From contig JAOCPU010000035.1 in NCBI GenBank assembly GCA_035772785.1, forward strand, positions 124,001 to 188,000: a stretch of DNA of 64,000 bases, in the 5' to 3' direction. Source of the DNA: Phlebiopsis flavidoalba (taxonomy: Eukaryota; Basidiomycota; Agaricomycetes; Polyporales; Phanerochaetaceae). Position numbers and translations under genes: made by a program. Below are positions 46,584 through 59,250 of this stretch, piece by piece. The notes under the pieces are model-generated. The model had not been told where the DNA came from. It did not search any database and saw only the letters and a program-made list of their open reading frames with translations. Position 1 is the stretch's first letter; each line of letters begins with the position of its first letter.

Positions 46584-47345
46584 CATCGACGACGATGGCA
46601 AAGCGGGATAGCCCCCCCATGCGGACCGAAAGGGTCAAGTGAAATGTGTGTGCAGCGCGGTCAACAACGCACGCACCTGCACGCACGCGTCAGGGGCTCT
46701 GCCCGCTTTTCTCGGAGTTCCCGAGGTCTTTAGGCCGGTTTCATTTTAGCTATTCGGAGAAAGTCATCATGTCAGACCCAGGAAGATGCGGGAAAAGCAT
46801 GTACCAGGCGCAGTCACGACGAGGCACTGCGGTCTACGAGACATGCTCGTCTGAAAGGGCCAGGAAGTTCACAATTTCGGGAATAAATCTGGAAAATGTG
46901 CGGTATGGGATATATTCTGCAGCAGTTCAGTGTGTTTAGTTGAAGCCAGAATGGGTCATGTTGTGAATGGTAGAAGACAGAACGCGAGCTCAGGGAAGTC
47001 GACCACAATGTTGGGGACATTAATGTTCGATTTAATGCGTGAATCACTAAACTGGTAACAAACAGAGGGCTGATCTGACCGTCAGTTAAATTGGAACGCC
47101 ATCTTTGTGACTCTGTCACAATTTGCCCTGACTCGGTCATCATGAACTCCTAGCGTCTTTTGGTGGGTCTAAAGCGCGAGGCCGGTGTCCGAGGTCCTAT
47201 CAATCTCACGTGATGTATTGTCTCGCGTCGCGTTCACGTGATCCAAAGTGTTGAGTCTACACCAGGTCCTCCCTTCTCCCTCCCTTTTCCCCGATTGGTG
47301 CTCGATTCATCTCTGAAGCCACTCCACTATATAACTTATGCACAA
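46584..47345. promoter_or_regulatory. Divergent promoter region of RING-H2 and condensin genes with twin TCACGTGA
   Basis: Two identical perfect palindromes TCACGTGA occur at 47206-47213 and 47234-47241, 28 bases apart, about 105-140 bases before the condensin ATG. CACGTG is the core bound by bHLH-type factors (general knowledge); use here is inference. No coding segment was recognised in the region. Confidence 0.5.
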
Positions 47346-50300
47346 TGCCTGCAAGGACTGCGTTCTCCATTGATGACGTTTCCTGCGAATATAGCAAGAA
47401 TATTTGACCAAGTCCAAGGCACCGTCGCGAACCACCAGAAGAACTATGTCGCGCTTTTTACAAACTACACACCGAATCTGCTAAAACATACAGAGCCTAC
47501 ACCCTGTGCGGCGCGAATGCTCGTTGGTGAACGCGTCTTTGAGACAAAGCCTTCGTCCTCTATGCTCCTCAGAGCGCTGGCCACATCAAGCGTGAATGGG
47601 AGCGAGCGTAGTGGATAGAATCATCAAGTTTGTCGGAGGCTGATACAAAGTTCATATAACGAGACAATGTAGGCTGCCTCATAGGACAATCTTGTGCGTA
47701 TTGATAAAATGTTAACAATGGTGCAGCGATAGAGTGACAGAACGCGCTAGAAGCAGCGGAACCGCGCTGCTCGAGGAGAAGATCGGCATGCGAGGATGAG
47801 GATGATGACGTAAGAGTGGACGACGACCCAAGCATCTTCAGTCGTTTTGTTCATCTCGCCTGCTTAACTTCCTATTCCAAGGGGGGAAATGCTAGGGCCA
47901 AGGACAAAGTTGTCCCTCTTATTCGTGAGTGGGTTCAGTGTATCCGCGGAAGATTGTAGGGCGACATTTTGTGCGAAGTCGAGTACGTCCGAATACACTC
48001 GTGTAACGCTCATTAGGTCCGCGACTCATCCTCGTTGGGATCACCAGTTGATAGCTGTATACAACAGACCGTTCTGAAAAATCTCACTAGAAGCGCCTTT
48101 CGCAGACCAACAGAGAGCCCCCGTCCGTTGTAGTCAAGAGCCGTCGATAGCACTTGCTCCAAGCTTTGTGTGGGCTGCAGATAGATGTCAGTGGTGAAGA
48201 TACCATAATGATTTGGCGGACCGATTCTTGTGTGTGATGTCCTGCATAACACGACACGTCATTGCGTGTAGTATATAACTGCAACGTCAATGTAGGATCG
48301 TTATTGGTGCCTGACCGTACATGCGTATGTGATGTTTCCGCCGGGCAGACCTGTCTCAATCTTCCAATTGTGCCTCAAGACCCCCTCCCGGTGCAATCCT
48401 CTCTCCCGTACGCGGCGACGTCGATGCCACGTGTACGCCGCCTCGTATACCCACTCTGTTCTGGAGCCGCACTAGTGTCATAGAACACGACGGTGTCATG
48501 AATCTTAGGCGGATCCATCCACCTCTCGCGTCTTTGGCGTACCATCGCCCAGCGCGAGCAAATCATTGTCGGCAATGGTAAAGCCTCGGGGACCGCGAAG
48601 ATAACGTCAATAATGCATCTGCGAAGCTTGTTGCTAAGCTTGGTAGTTGATGTCGTTCGTGTCGACGCGGTGTCAAGCCTGAGGCTATAGACGGTCGAAG
48701 CAGATGTGGTCGCGCTTTTTCTTGAGCCTGTTCGATTTGATGGAGAACTCTACTGGCCGAGGACGCTCTGTCTCAGCGTATTTTCAAGGCCCGGGCAGAT
48801 ATGTGTTGACGCTCTCGAGTTTGGCGGTGCGTCCGCTCCAAATGTTCTCTCTTGAATGTGACTAATCCTCACAGATAAATACTGTGGAAATCCATAACTC
48901 CGGAGAAGGCCTTCCTCGCCAGTGTCTTCGTCGACCACTGCGTCCTCCACAAAGGGACAAACCGTCGTCTTGAGGCTCAGCCTTGCCTGTTGTACACCGG
49001 GCGCTAAAGCTGTTTCGCGTACAAGAGGCCATACACACGACCTCATTGATGACGTATGCGATTGAAGCCGAACAGTCCTGAGGGTTCCTTCGGCGGTGAC
49101 ATGCAAGACGAACGAGGAGGATGAAGCGCAGGCCAGGAAAGAGAGAGGCGCGCCTTGACCGCGAATGTCATGCATCGGAGAGATCGTTGCGCCAGTGTAC
49201 GGTGAATCTGGGACTATGCGAGAACGAGATTAGGAAATGCGCCAGATGTACCAGTTGTCCGCTGGCATGTGCTCTCGCAAGACAGCACTTTCCGGAAGGT
49301 CGTCGTGGCACGGTGTCTGGATGTCCTCCGAATGCTCTTTCCTCCAAACGAACGCGACCTAATACCGTGTCGTCGTGGAAGTCATTCATGAGCTTCGTGA
49401 TCCTGGGGAAGAATCGGCAGTGAGTCTCAACACACATATCTGGCAGTTAATAATCATCATCAAGGCTCGGTAGCCCCAATCTGAGCGCTGCTCCTGTAGA
49501 CGACAGCAGTCAACTGTCGCTGATACTCCCCGGGCTACCGTCAAAAAACAGCCCGTCACCACCCCAAACCGGTACAAGAGCTCACCCCAGAGCAACGTGC
49601 CCAGGCTGACGCCATTGATATCCGCTGCCTTTCCCCTCTGTATCACGGAATAGCTTTGAACGATGTGTGCAGGAACCGGTGTACGTTGACCTCCCCTTTT
49701 TTGACCAAAGGGCATACATTAAATTTCGGGTGTAGACCTTTGAAGAAAACTCAACTTTAGAGGGTGTACTCGCAGACCTCATCATCCCCGCCGGTGAAAG
49801 CGTCGCGAACTCGCTCTTCGCGAACTGCTGACGATAAGGTGAACTTCTCATCAGTCTCGGACTATGTTGTCTCATCGCCCGGCGCTATGAGCTTCTATGG
49901 CATTGAATTCTTTCCAGCTTTTCCTCGGACAGATACAAACTGCCACCCGAAAAGTCCTCAGGCTTCGCGTCTTGCAGGTCGTATTCGACGTACTCATGGT
50001 TCACGACAAGGACTTCCTCGGCTCTAACAATCCCCAACGTAAGATTCACAGATATTCAGTTTTGCGCTGGCTAACGAGCATATAAGGGCGAACGCATCAT
50101 CGAGTTCTTGCTCCGTGTCCTTAATGATGAGGAATCTGAAACAGGTCCAGGCTCTGCTCTTGTATCGGATTGTCGAAGCTCATGTTGTCGGGTAGTGAAC
50201 ACCGACGAACGGGTCCGTCTTGTTCTTGATCTCTACCTTGTCTATCCCTCACTTTGCAACTAGCGTCCTGCGAAGCTTGATCATGACGTTCGTTTCCCAC

Positions 50301-51838
50301 TAACACCGCCACAAACCAAGAAAACTGCGTCAATGTTTGTTCGTACTTCTTCCCGGTCTACTGCTATTCCTCGTCTGCAAATCAACGACGAATGCAGAAG
50401 GTGGACGATTCTCAACTGGCCCTTCCTCAGGAATGCTGAATATGTCTACTAGTCATTCATTCCGTTGTATCAACAGCTCAACGAGGCCTACAACTCATGT
50501 GATTGATGATGGACGATAGATCTCCTCCCGCCCAGGCGTGCTTGAGTTATGATTGTGGACTGGACTGACCCACAGAGGGCAGTGTGAGTCTATCGGATTT
50601 CAAGCCGTCGTCTCGTCGTCACTTACTTCATCAGTGCTGCCGCAAAACAGGTCTCAGGCCTGAAACCGTGACGATTCGATTTCATGTGGACCTCGCTTGG
50701 CGACCATCGTAAGAGCGCTGTTCCGCGATGATCTCGAGAGTAAAGTTCAAAAATCTGTTGTATCCTGGGTGAGCGGCGATCAGTGACGTTCGGTGACTAG
50801 AGGACGAACAAAAGTCGTTGTGCCAAGCTGCTAGGGAAGCTTTACATCCCTGACGAAGTAGACGATGACAAGATCCGGACCTTGAAGTTGCTGATGACGT
50901 GACTTTGCGCCCTCAGTGAGTGCTCATTCTGTGTTGAAAATTTACTACGGAGCTGACGATTGGGGATCTTCAGCGCCGTCCGTTACGAGACGCAAGCACC
51001 AAGAACGCGTTCAATAAGTTCCTAGCTTCGATCGATAACGGTTTGAGAAGCAACTTGCAGACTTTGACGAAGAAGAAATACCGCCAAAACTGGAGTATCT
51101 TCAAAGATCTGTTTTCCTTCTTGGACGAGATACCCGCCAGACTCGGACTGGGATGAAGACGAGGTTCCCCGTCAAGAAGCTCGAGGCAACAAGCGGTACG
51201 CTCATGCCGGACCAATGATGGCGACTTCACGCTAATAATGCTTTCAGTCGGTCTGGAGTGTTGTATCGGATGTCACAACCTCACGCAAGCATCGCGTCGG
51301 AGACCGAGTCTAACGCAGCTTGGACGTAAGTCAAACGGCAAGGGCAAAGCAAAGTACGTCACCGCAGTCCTGCCGTCCTGTCCTCTCTTACACTGCTGCC
51401 ACAGGCGTAGGTAGCGCATATCGGAGTCCGGTGATGAGACCGAAGAGGAGGGCAGCCACCGAAATGTGGAACGCCGCCGCCCGAGGCACCCGAGCAGGGG
51501 GTTCCTTCCGCGCCGCTCAGCGTTGAGTTTCAACACCGCCTACATAAATGAAGCTTGTGCTGATGGGTGTTTGATGGGATCATCAGGGTGAAGAATGAAG
51601 CGCGCGCGCGAGGACTTCGAAGAACCTTGCTCTAGGACCCCCGTCCCAGCGAAAACGCAGAGGCTGACGAAGATGAGGACGAGGGAAGACGAGTTAGACG
51701 ACGAAGATGTTGAGGAGACGCCTATGCCCAACCGTATCGCCAATACTCGAACCAGCCGGGAGAGGTCTCTGCGATGAATCCCTCGATTACCGAGGAGACG
51801 AAGATGAGGATGCGGAGGAAGTCGACGATCTACTCTGA
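47346..51838 (+). CDS. Condensin complex subunit 3 (CAP-G/Ycg1/Cnd3 type HEAT-repeat protein), frame-disrupted
   Basis: Non-SMC HEAT-repeat subunit of condensin, required for mitotic chromosome compaction. Start ATG 47346 (MPARTAFSIDDVS); then IARIFDQVQGTVANHQKNYV (47397-47456), HTEPTPCAARMLVGERVFET, DRIIKFVGG (47618-47647). A poorly readable HEAT region follows, with RTRDVD-type and GLGDRED-type scraps; KAFLARVFVDHC with a lost base near 48900; VARCLDVLRML and NERDL at about 49300-49365; MALNSFQLFLGQIQTATRKV then LRLRVLQVVFDVLMVHDKDF (49890-50020); GERIIEFLLRVLNDEESETG (50088-50150); ANQRRMQKV (about 50375-50400); VDWTDPQ; KLYIPDEVDDDKIRTLKLLM (50836-50900); NAFNKFLASI; LEYLQ. An acidic tail ends DEDEDAEEVDDLL with TGA at 51838. 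Several introns. This is normally an essential single-copy gene, yet it holds many compensating indels and extra bases, for example around 47452-47490. Confidence 0.88.
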
Positions 51839-52255
51839 TTTTGGATGAAGTATATATTAGTGTATATGTTTACACACACGATACGTCATTTGTTTTCGGG
51901 CTATGATGCTGTGTTAAATGTTTCCCATTGATTTGGGGTTGCGTTTTTGATATTGTCTCCTCTCTCTCGACGCCGATTTTTCTTGCCTCACCTGCTCTCG
52001 TACGACTATCATCGGTGAACTATTCAAAGCATTAAAATTCAATGTTCAAGTCTACACAAATAAGTGAAAGCGAAAGAGTGGATAGATACAAAGTGTACGG
52101 TTGTGGTGCTCTGCCAAAGTCCCCTGGTGTCCAGCATGGTCATCAATGATACATCACATATACAACATTATTCATAGTAAAGTTCTGAAAGTAGCGTCGT
52201 AGCATGGATAAGCGTCTCGTTGGTGATTTTGTGTCCATCAGTGACCATTGCAAAA
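51839..52255. other. Intergenic between convergent genes
   Basis: AT-rich 3' region shared by the condensin gene (+) and the DUF3455 gene (-). No coding signal seen. Confidence 0.45.
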
Positions 52256-53185
52256 TCAGTAAAAGAGTGGCTTGGGACGCAAACGCGCCACCGAACTAAA
52301 CCCTGGTATGAACATTAGTAAGAAACTACGTAAGCACGGCTGTAATCAAGACTCACCATACTTGGAACGTTTATACTTGACGGAAATGTCCTGGGTCTTG
52401 CCGTACTCGCATGACGCAGGAGGTTGTCCGCCAAACGGTTATCCCGAACGGATGATGACATCGGCCACCCGAACCACCAGCGTCCACCGCCCTATGTTGA
52501 GGACCTGGAGCCAGGCGATGTCTTGTGCCCTGTTGGGAGCAGGAACGTTGTCCTGGCCTCTTCCAACGACGAAGGCACTAGAATTACCCACGAGTTGAGG
52601 ATTGCCCAGAAGAGGCAAAGTCCCATTTTCGGCGACACTACCCTGGCCCGTAGTCGGGTTTTGTGACGAAGTAGTGCTGAGCGAGGATGTCAGGGAGCGT
52701 TGGCGATGTGCTCGACTTCGATAAACTCCTGAATAGAGGTACCCTCCATACGTGGCGTTCCACTGAGCGAAGAGCGGCAGCTGGTTGGTGATGAACGCGG
52801 TGGAGTTTTAAGGAAATGACACTACACGAAACATCGAAAAGTTCCGCGACAGCACCGATGTTTCTCGTGACAAAAATGTCACGGTCGTAAGTTCGGCAAA
52901 TCGATTTACTAGGACGAGAACTTACGTAAAGTTGTTGCTCTGGGTATGCAGGTGTAGTTTTGAACACAACGAAAGCAAGGCCACACGAAAGTAGGGGTAA
53001 TATTCATTTCGGTGGATTGTGATGGAGTTTTGTTGATGGGCGCGAGGTGTGAGCCTGCCCAAATCGCCGGAAATATCGCAGTGAGAGAGCGCGCTCCTGA
53101 TGGAGTCTAGCTGTTGCAAAACTGAAGTGGAGGGGGCGGTCGCCGAAGCGAATAGGGATGAAATTAGATGCTTGATAGCGACCAT
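52256..53185 (-). CDS. DUF3455 family secreted protein
   Basis: DUF3455 is a fungal and bacterial family of small, probably secreted proteins of unknown function. Start ATG 53183-53185 (MVAIKHLISSLFASATA, a possible signal peptide). In order: ALSHCDISGDL near 53060-53100; ICRTYDRDIFVTRNIGAVAE then LFDVSC (52830-52905); PLFAQWNATYGG near 52750-52790; DILAQHYFVTKPDYGPG (52640-52690); GNSSAFVVG; NRAQDIAWLQVLNIGRW (52480-52540); then GGQPPASCEYG and DISVKYKR near 52365-52440, an intron and a short last exon ending about 52256. The QHYFVT, WLQ and GGQPPxSC elements are family hallmarks. Frame changes occur about every 100-150 bases. The exact last exon is a guess. Confidence 0.68.
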
Positions 53186-54539
53186 AATGTTAATTGGCTG
53201 GCGTGTAAGCTGAGTGCTGTAGGGTCACAGAGTCAAGAACAGACCGCGGCCTGTGGAGCAAAAAGCCTAGAGAAGGAAAAGTGGGTAGAGAAAGAATGAA
53301 AGCGGCCAAAGCACCTGCTTTATACTTGCGGGCCACCGAAAATGACAAGGACGCTTCGGCGTTTCACAATGTTTTGTGGCGCCGGAACCGCCCCGAACCA
53401 AACGTCTTCGTTGATTCATTATTTTCGGTTTGCTGCACGAGCACAGCCACAGGGCCTTGAACTGAACATGAAGTCTGTGAGATCACGTCCATTGTTGGTT
53501 AAGCCGTCCAATGGGCTGTGATCCTGAGCTATCCTTGGCGCCAAAGTACAATGGGCGCATGGATTGCGTGGTGTTCAAAGACCATTGTCTAGTGTGTCTT
53601 GGACTATTCTGCGGCAAATGAGTGGTGAGTATCGTTTTCACAGAACACGTAGCAAGTCATGAATATAAAAAAGTACCTTTTGGCCACGCTAGGCGGATTG
53701 TCCTGAACATTGGTTAGGGTCAACGTTGACTCATTGTTTGAGTGCCATTTGACAGGTCCACCACCGACTCAGGAAGGTCCTAGAGATCATTTTATGCAAA
53801 AGCAGAGCCCTCAGTGCACTGTACAGCAGCTCACTCACATCCTGTTATGACTTTCCTGTGTTTTGAGACGTGGCAAATTAGTCATAGGTACAACATGGAA
53901 TGTACTGAGACATATCTGATAGTGGGGGTCTTGGATATGCAGTCCACAGCGCGCGCTGGAGCGTCCTGTGTTAAAATATTGATGGCGGTGTTGTGGGTCC
54001 CAGAAAAATTGGGAACACGACGGTAAACCTTAGACGCGATCGGCACTCGTGTGTGCACGGTTTTTTTTTTTTTTTTTTTTTGACAAAGTATGATCAGCAC
54101 TTTGTGTTTGCTTCGGATAGTAGGATTGTCAATGAAGATGCCGTATGTACCGTTCGATATAGACAAGTCAGAGCTATACAAACACCGTTGCGCACCGTGT
54201 TAGGTATGGCACTAGTGAATGTAGCTGTAATTCCACGGAGGATTGAATTCTGTCTGAGTTGCAGAATGTGTAGACTCAACGTGATAAATGACTAAAACAA
54301 AAGAGAAAAAAATGCTTGTGAAAAACGAGAAGAGACTGTAACGACAATCGAGCCAGTGAGCTGCGTTATATGCGATGTTGAATTGTATAAGTGTCTCTGA
54401 GATGTAACTCTTGAGCCGGGCCTCGCAAAGACTATGCAATACATCGACATTAGTGATCTGCAGTCAAGGCGCGAACGTTCCTGAAATATTGTTGCAAACG
54501 TTGAGTGGCGAACAGCTTCGATCCTCCTTCGCTTCCGAG
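53186..54539. other. Intergenic, no recognised gene
   Basis: Divergent region between the DUF3455 gene (-) and the PIG-L gene (+). No conserved segment; contains a T21 run. Confidence 0.4.
54061..54081 (+). repeat. T21 homopolymer
   Basis: Twenty-one consecutive T. It could be the tail of a retroposed sequence on the minus strand or simple slippage; no adjacent coding sequence or target duplication supports retroposition. Confidence 0.9.
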
Positions 54540-55530
54540 ATGCGCTCTGAGCTTTCTTACTTGTTTCTTTTTTTGCTTCGTTTCTCATCGCGACTGTAGC
54601 CTCATTAATGAGTACCAGCTCCAGATGTCGACCGCTTGCTAGGCAACGTGGAAAAACCGCGCGTTGTGCTACTGTTGACGTGCGCACCCCGATGACGAGT
54701 GTACGAGGTTGTTTCTTCGGCCCTACCTCTCATCATCCTTGCTGGCTTCACCAAAGGACTCGATCGGCGGGGCAAAAACATCAAAAGCCACTGGAGATGC
54801 TGAAAATTTTCTCGTTGTGTCTCTCGGTAGGCAATGCAGATGGTCTTGCCGAAACTTAAGACGGAAAGAATTAGCCTAAGGAGGTTTGGACGTTCTGGGC
54901 GTCGAGGAAAGGAAGCAAGAGTATGGGTAGTCGATCACCGTGAGTACACTGTTTGGTACCAGCCCTCGTGGTCTTCCTGAGTTTCATTATCTGCTCTCAG
55001 AGACCTTCAGGATAACATTACTCTTTCATGGGATGAGCAAGTGATAGCTGACACCATCAAGCCTTACGTCGTCCAGAATCAGATTACTACGGTAATCGTC
55101 CCTTGTTTCATTCACTCAGAACGATGATAAAAACCCTCTGCTAGATCCTCACTTTCGACCGCCAGGGAATTTCCGCACATCCAAACCATGCGTCCCTCCC
55201 TCGCGGAGTTACCGCCCTTATTGCCTCTCTCCCGGAGGACACAGCCCGGCCGCGGTTCTCTTCAGTCTTTTCACGGTCCCCCTCATACACAAGTACATCG
55301 GTCCTTGCTTCTCCGTCGTTCTAGCAAAATTCGACTTTGCCATCGCATCGTTCCTAGGCCTCTTCGGCGTCGCACCACCGAGCAGTCTTCCGGTGTCATC
55401 TCGGGCGTCGATGGGTACAAGACAGCGCTCCGGGCGATGAAGGAGCACGACTCTCAGTTTTGTATGGTTTTCGCTGGTTCTATGTGACCTTCTCGAGGTA
55501 TATGTGGGTAAACGAGTGGGTCGAGATCCC
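54540..55530 (+). CDS. N-acetylglucosaminyl-phosphatidylinositol de-N-acetylase (PIG-L/Gpi12 type)
   Basis: Second step of GPI-anchor synthesis: removes acetate from GlcNAc-PI at the ER membrane. Start ATG 54540 gives a hydrophobic N-terminal anchor (ELSYLFLFLLRFSS). The catalytic metal-binding motif AHPDDE is encoded near 54684-54701 but one inserted base shifts it. Then ATGDAENFLVVSL (54786-54825), VGNADGLAET, KELA, LDVLGVEE (54887-54910), WVVDH, an intron at about 54936-55001, DLQDNITLSWDEQVIADTIK then PYVVQNQITT (55005-55090), a second intron to about 55143, ILTFDRQGISAHPNHASLPR then GVTALIASLPEDTARPRLFS (55145-55265) with the conserved HPNH, VPLIHKYIGP, GYKTALRAMKEHDSQ (55415-55460), and WFYVTFSRYMWVNEWVEI ending near 55530. 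The true stop is unclear because the frame continues to 55807. At least five indels in an otherwise complete gene. Confidence 0.87.
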
Positions 55531-56687
55531 CCCTTCGTCTTCGGGACCTCCACTGGAAAATCATCCAGCCCGGTGTAATCCCTTCGTCCTATCGGACGAC
55601 TCCCACATAGTTCCTCTATCACCCCCTTGGGAGAACTGGGACATCTCGGAGTCGTATATAGCACTTATTGTGCTATCGACCACTCAACGACCCCACTCGC
55701 CTCTGGTCCCCAATTCAAAACCCCACATTACGTTGATTAATGTTAATGTACGTAGTTCGCGGTCACTTGTAAAAAAAAAGGATGTGTGGCAAGGCAGCAA
55801 CAATTGAACACGAACATTCGAGAACTCGTCAACAATGGCCGTACATTCAGAGATGTAGCAGTAGGAACTACGACAATGCACGTGATGTTGAGGTCGAGCT
55901 CTAATGTATAGGTATCTGCAATCCAAATATCAGTATTCGGCTCGTGTGTCAACTAAACTATGCAACAGCTCTATTCGTACTCGTTCAAGTTAAGTAGAAG
56001 GGTCTATTAAGTGCGGTAAAAAGCCTTGGAAAGCTCATATATATATATCTTCCATTACCCATGCAGTGCGGCCACCCGACAGTCTACACATCTCATACGC
56101 CGTACATTGTGTTCCTGGCCCGGATCGTCCTTATCTTGTTGTCAAAATTCGCCAAGGACTCCCTTTTCACATTTTCAATCCGAGGGGGGACTGCAATCAT
56201 CATTGGGGACACTGATGAGCATTGACAAACCATGTAAGGTACTAAGCGACTTACGTGGGTCCCGTATCGCTGGGAATACAGGGGAGAGGGTTTCATTAAT
56301 ACGGGTGAGACGACTATTGATGTTGTCGCGGAATCGCTGTTGCGCTCATCAGCATCGCTAAAACCGAAATCTACTCGAAAGACGTACTCTCTGATCAGCC
56401 TGAATTATTTCGGAGATGGCACCGTTTCGCTTGCTCGGCAAGCCTCCTGACGTCTGCTTGAGACTTCGTTATTCGACGGATGTCATTGCCGCGCCCCATG
56501 CCCATGTCGTTATCAAACATCTGCATCATGCCAACCGACCAGCCTATGTTCAAAACTGTTTCAATCTCCGACGCTCTGGGATGAGGAAAAGGGAGTACGA
56601 ACCGTTGCAGTGGCATGGTGAACTGATCGGAGGTGCGGCTGTACGCGGTGAGGATCTTTTGTACAATGAAGCTAACCTTGAGAGGGA
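55531..56687. other. Intergenic, no recognised gene
   Basis: No conserved segment on either strand. It separates two convergent genes. A TATATATATATA run lies near 56039-56048. Confidence 0.35.
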
Positions 56688-59250
56688 TCACTGTCGTCTG
56701 CGTGGTATACAAGTTGACGATATACGTCTGCGAACATCAGACCACGACCGCTCCAGAGGAAAAACACAGGAAGACATACTTCCGGTTGATACACCGGCCA
56801 GCGCGGTGTTGTCCTCCATGAACTTCATCCATTTCTCAAGGTTTGGCATGAGGACATCGTTGAAGATAGAAGCGACCGCAGCAAAGGTCTGAAGGAACTG
56901 AGAAGCCTGCGCCTTGAGAGCTGAGAGCAATATAAGCACGAGTAACACCAACAACGAAGATGACATACTAGTGAATGCTCAAGAACTTGCTTTAGCAGGG
57001 GAAGTATAGTATAGCCTCAGCATTAGCATCCATGAAGTCGGATTGCGTTGCGTCCCTCGTTGCCTTGCGCAGCTGGTCCTGGCTCTCCAGAAGCAGTGTC
57101 GCAATGCGATCGCTCGAGTCCCGTGCACACTCGAGAAGCGCTGCGCGGTGAGCGATGACCGTTCGCTGGGAGCTCTCTGCGGACAACTTCTGTAGTCATC
57201 CCTTAGTAAGAAACAGTGAAGTTTACATGCGTCGCTATGATTACTCACCGCAGCGCTAGTCGAGTTTGCGGGAGGAGGCCGCGGGCTTCCAGGACCTTGT
57301 ACTGTCATTACACGGCTGGCGAAGGATTAAGGAGCACTGCGTCACAACGGTGCTGATGTCGGCAACGAGACCATCCATGTCGTTCCAGTACGCTTTCAAA
57401 GCCATCCCCGTTTTGTTTCTACCATCAGGTGATTGCGCAATCTTCTGGACCGCCTTCACGCACCTCGAGAGCCTTATTCACGATGGGGCAGCAGCTGCTT
57501 CGAGATCGGCTGGCCGTCCTTTAGAGCCGTCCCTTGTGGGGCACGCGCGCTCGTTGATTCAGGGCGTTTCTACGTAGACCGCGCCGCTAGTTATTGGCGA
57601 CCCTCTGAAAAGTTCGTGTTCATCTGGTAGCCATAGCTACGGGTAGACACCAAGTGTACCATTCGCTTACCGCCGAGTCACCAGCGATCATCTTCCAGTC
57701 GGGCGCATCATCCTGTCCCCCGCGAACGAGGAGGTTCAGAGCATCCAATGGAGGCCTCTGATGTACGAAGCCTCAATCACGCCAGGGTTAGTGAGAGCCG
57801 CCCAGCATTTAGGAGAGGTGTATCAGCTGTTGCCTGGCTCTGGGACGTGGCAAAGCTTGGACGGCACCGGAGGACTAATGCGTGCGCGTGGCCTCTGGCC
57901 TTCAGAGCAAGCCACGCCGAGTACATGTCGGCATTGCAGGCGGACGCGACGGCTTGCATAATGCTTTCAACGACGGACGCTCCGACGACATTCCAGCTAT
58001 ACCAGAGCGATCAGCTGATCGTTCAATAAGGGGACATGAGGTGCGCCTTACTCTCTGGGCGCGTTCTGGAGTGCACTCCTTGAGCTCATCTTCGGCTCTC
58101 TTGAACGCCTACTCGGACGGTTAGTGTGACACCGGACTGTTGGCATATCACCTGCCTCTATAAAGGAGCTCCTTGTTTCTTCGCAGCATATTCAGTAATA
58201 GCCGCATCTTGTTCGGCTTGTTTGCTGAGAATAGCTTGTTAGTTGCTGACTGGCTTCCGCTCTCTTCTCCTCAAAACCAGGCTGTTCGGTAATTGTCAGT
58301 AAAATTTCGCCTGGGTAATGTAAGCACTTTACGGCACCTGGTAGGTACAGGCGGAGCATGAGCTCCTGGATAAGCCCGCAGACCTTGGCAAGAAGTATCT
58401 TTCGCAGTGTCTAGGACACCTCACTGCGGTGCAAATCAAAACTCGTGATCAGAGACTAAGTGAGGGTGATGTGCTTTCGAACGTACACGCAGACCCGCAT
58501 GGTGTTCGATGCTGACTCAATCTGATCGGGAAGGATGTATGCTATTTCCCTGGGCTCAACCCTGCCTGGAAGAGGACTTGAGTGATGTTGCGAAGCATGT
58601 CGGGAAGCGTCTCGCAGCGATTAAAAAATTGTCAATCATGTCCTTTTGCATGGCTGCTTGCGCCTCAAGGCCGCTGCCAACCTAGATAACAAGAGGTGAG
58701 TCACCGCCGAAGACTACAAACCTCGGTAGCGCTCGCTCACTAATTGCATGAGACAACTCCTGAACGACGAGGTATGGACAGCGTGCTTCCATTGATAGGC
58801 GTTCCCACCCTCGAGTGCTGCCGTTTCGCATGAGTCTAGATTTGCATTGGGTAACGTGGAAGGCTTTTGTAAAGTACGCTTACAGAAATCTCGGACACCA
58901 ATCGAAGCCACGACAACTGAGCTCAAGAGGGACGTCGTGAGTGGTGCAGGCTGGATGAGGTCTCCCCAGTTGGTTGTCACACCACATACTGTACAAGGCG
59001 CCTCAGATAAGAGTAAATATGTGGTTGAAAGAACGCTCACGTCATCCAGCTGTCTTCATGTTGATACTCTTGCCGTTAGAGATGTTAACGATAGCCACGG
59101 CGAATCTGTTCGAGTTGTGGTTGAGAACACCCCGCCACTTGTGGGGCTGGAGTTGTGGCAGGTTAGCAGTGCGTGAGCGACAAAATAATCAAGTTGATTA
59201 TATATGCGTCGGGTGGCTCTATTGTGACCGTGGAGGAAAGGTCTTCAAAG
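56688..59250 (-). CDS. Unrecognised multi-exon gene, helical protein with one hydrophobic segment
   Basis: No family recognised. A series of same-strand stretches with protein-like composition and splice signals: NRFAVAIVNISNGKSI near 59060-59110; NWGDLIQPAPLTTSLLSSVV (about 58910-58980); a poorly readable middle; AFKRAEDELKECTPERAQRV near 58060-58105; VRGGQDDAPDWKMIAGDSAV near 57670-57730; AVQKIAQSPDGRNKTGMALK then AYWNDMDGLVADISTV (57340-57450); a helical stretch AHRAALLECARDSSDRIATL then LLESQDQLRKAT (57065-57160); and a hydrophobic segment SSLLVLLVLILLSALKA followed by LQTFAAVASIFNDVLMPNLE near 56815-56960. The pattern is mostly alpha-helical, possibly coiled coil. Whether this is one gene or two cannot be settled by eye. 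Confidence 0.4.

Noticed and set aside
54061..54081. Poly-T as the tail of a retroposon
   Set aside because: No adjacent retroelement sequence or target-site duplication was found; simple slippage is enough.
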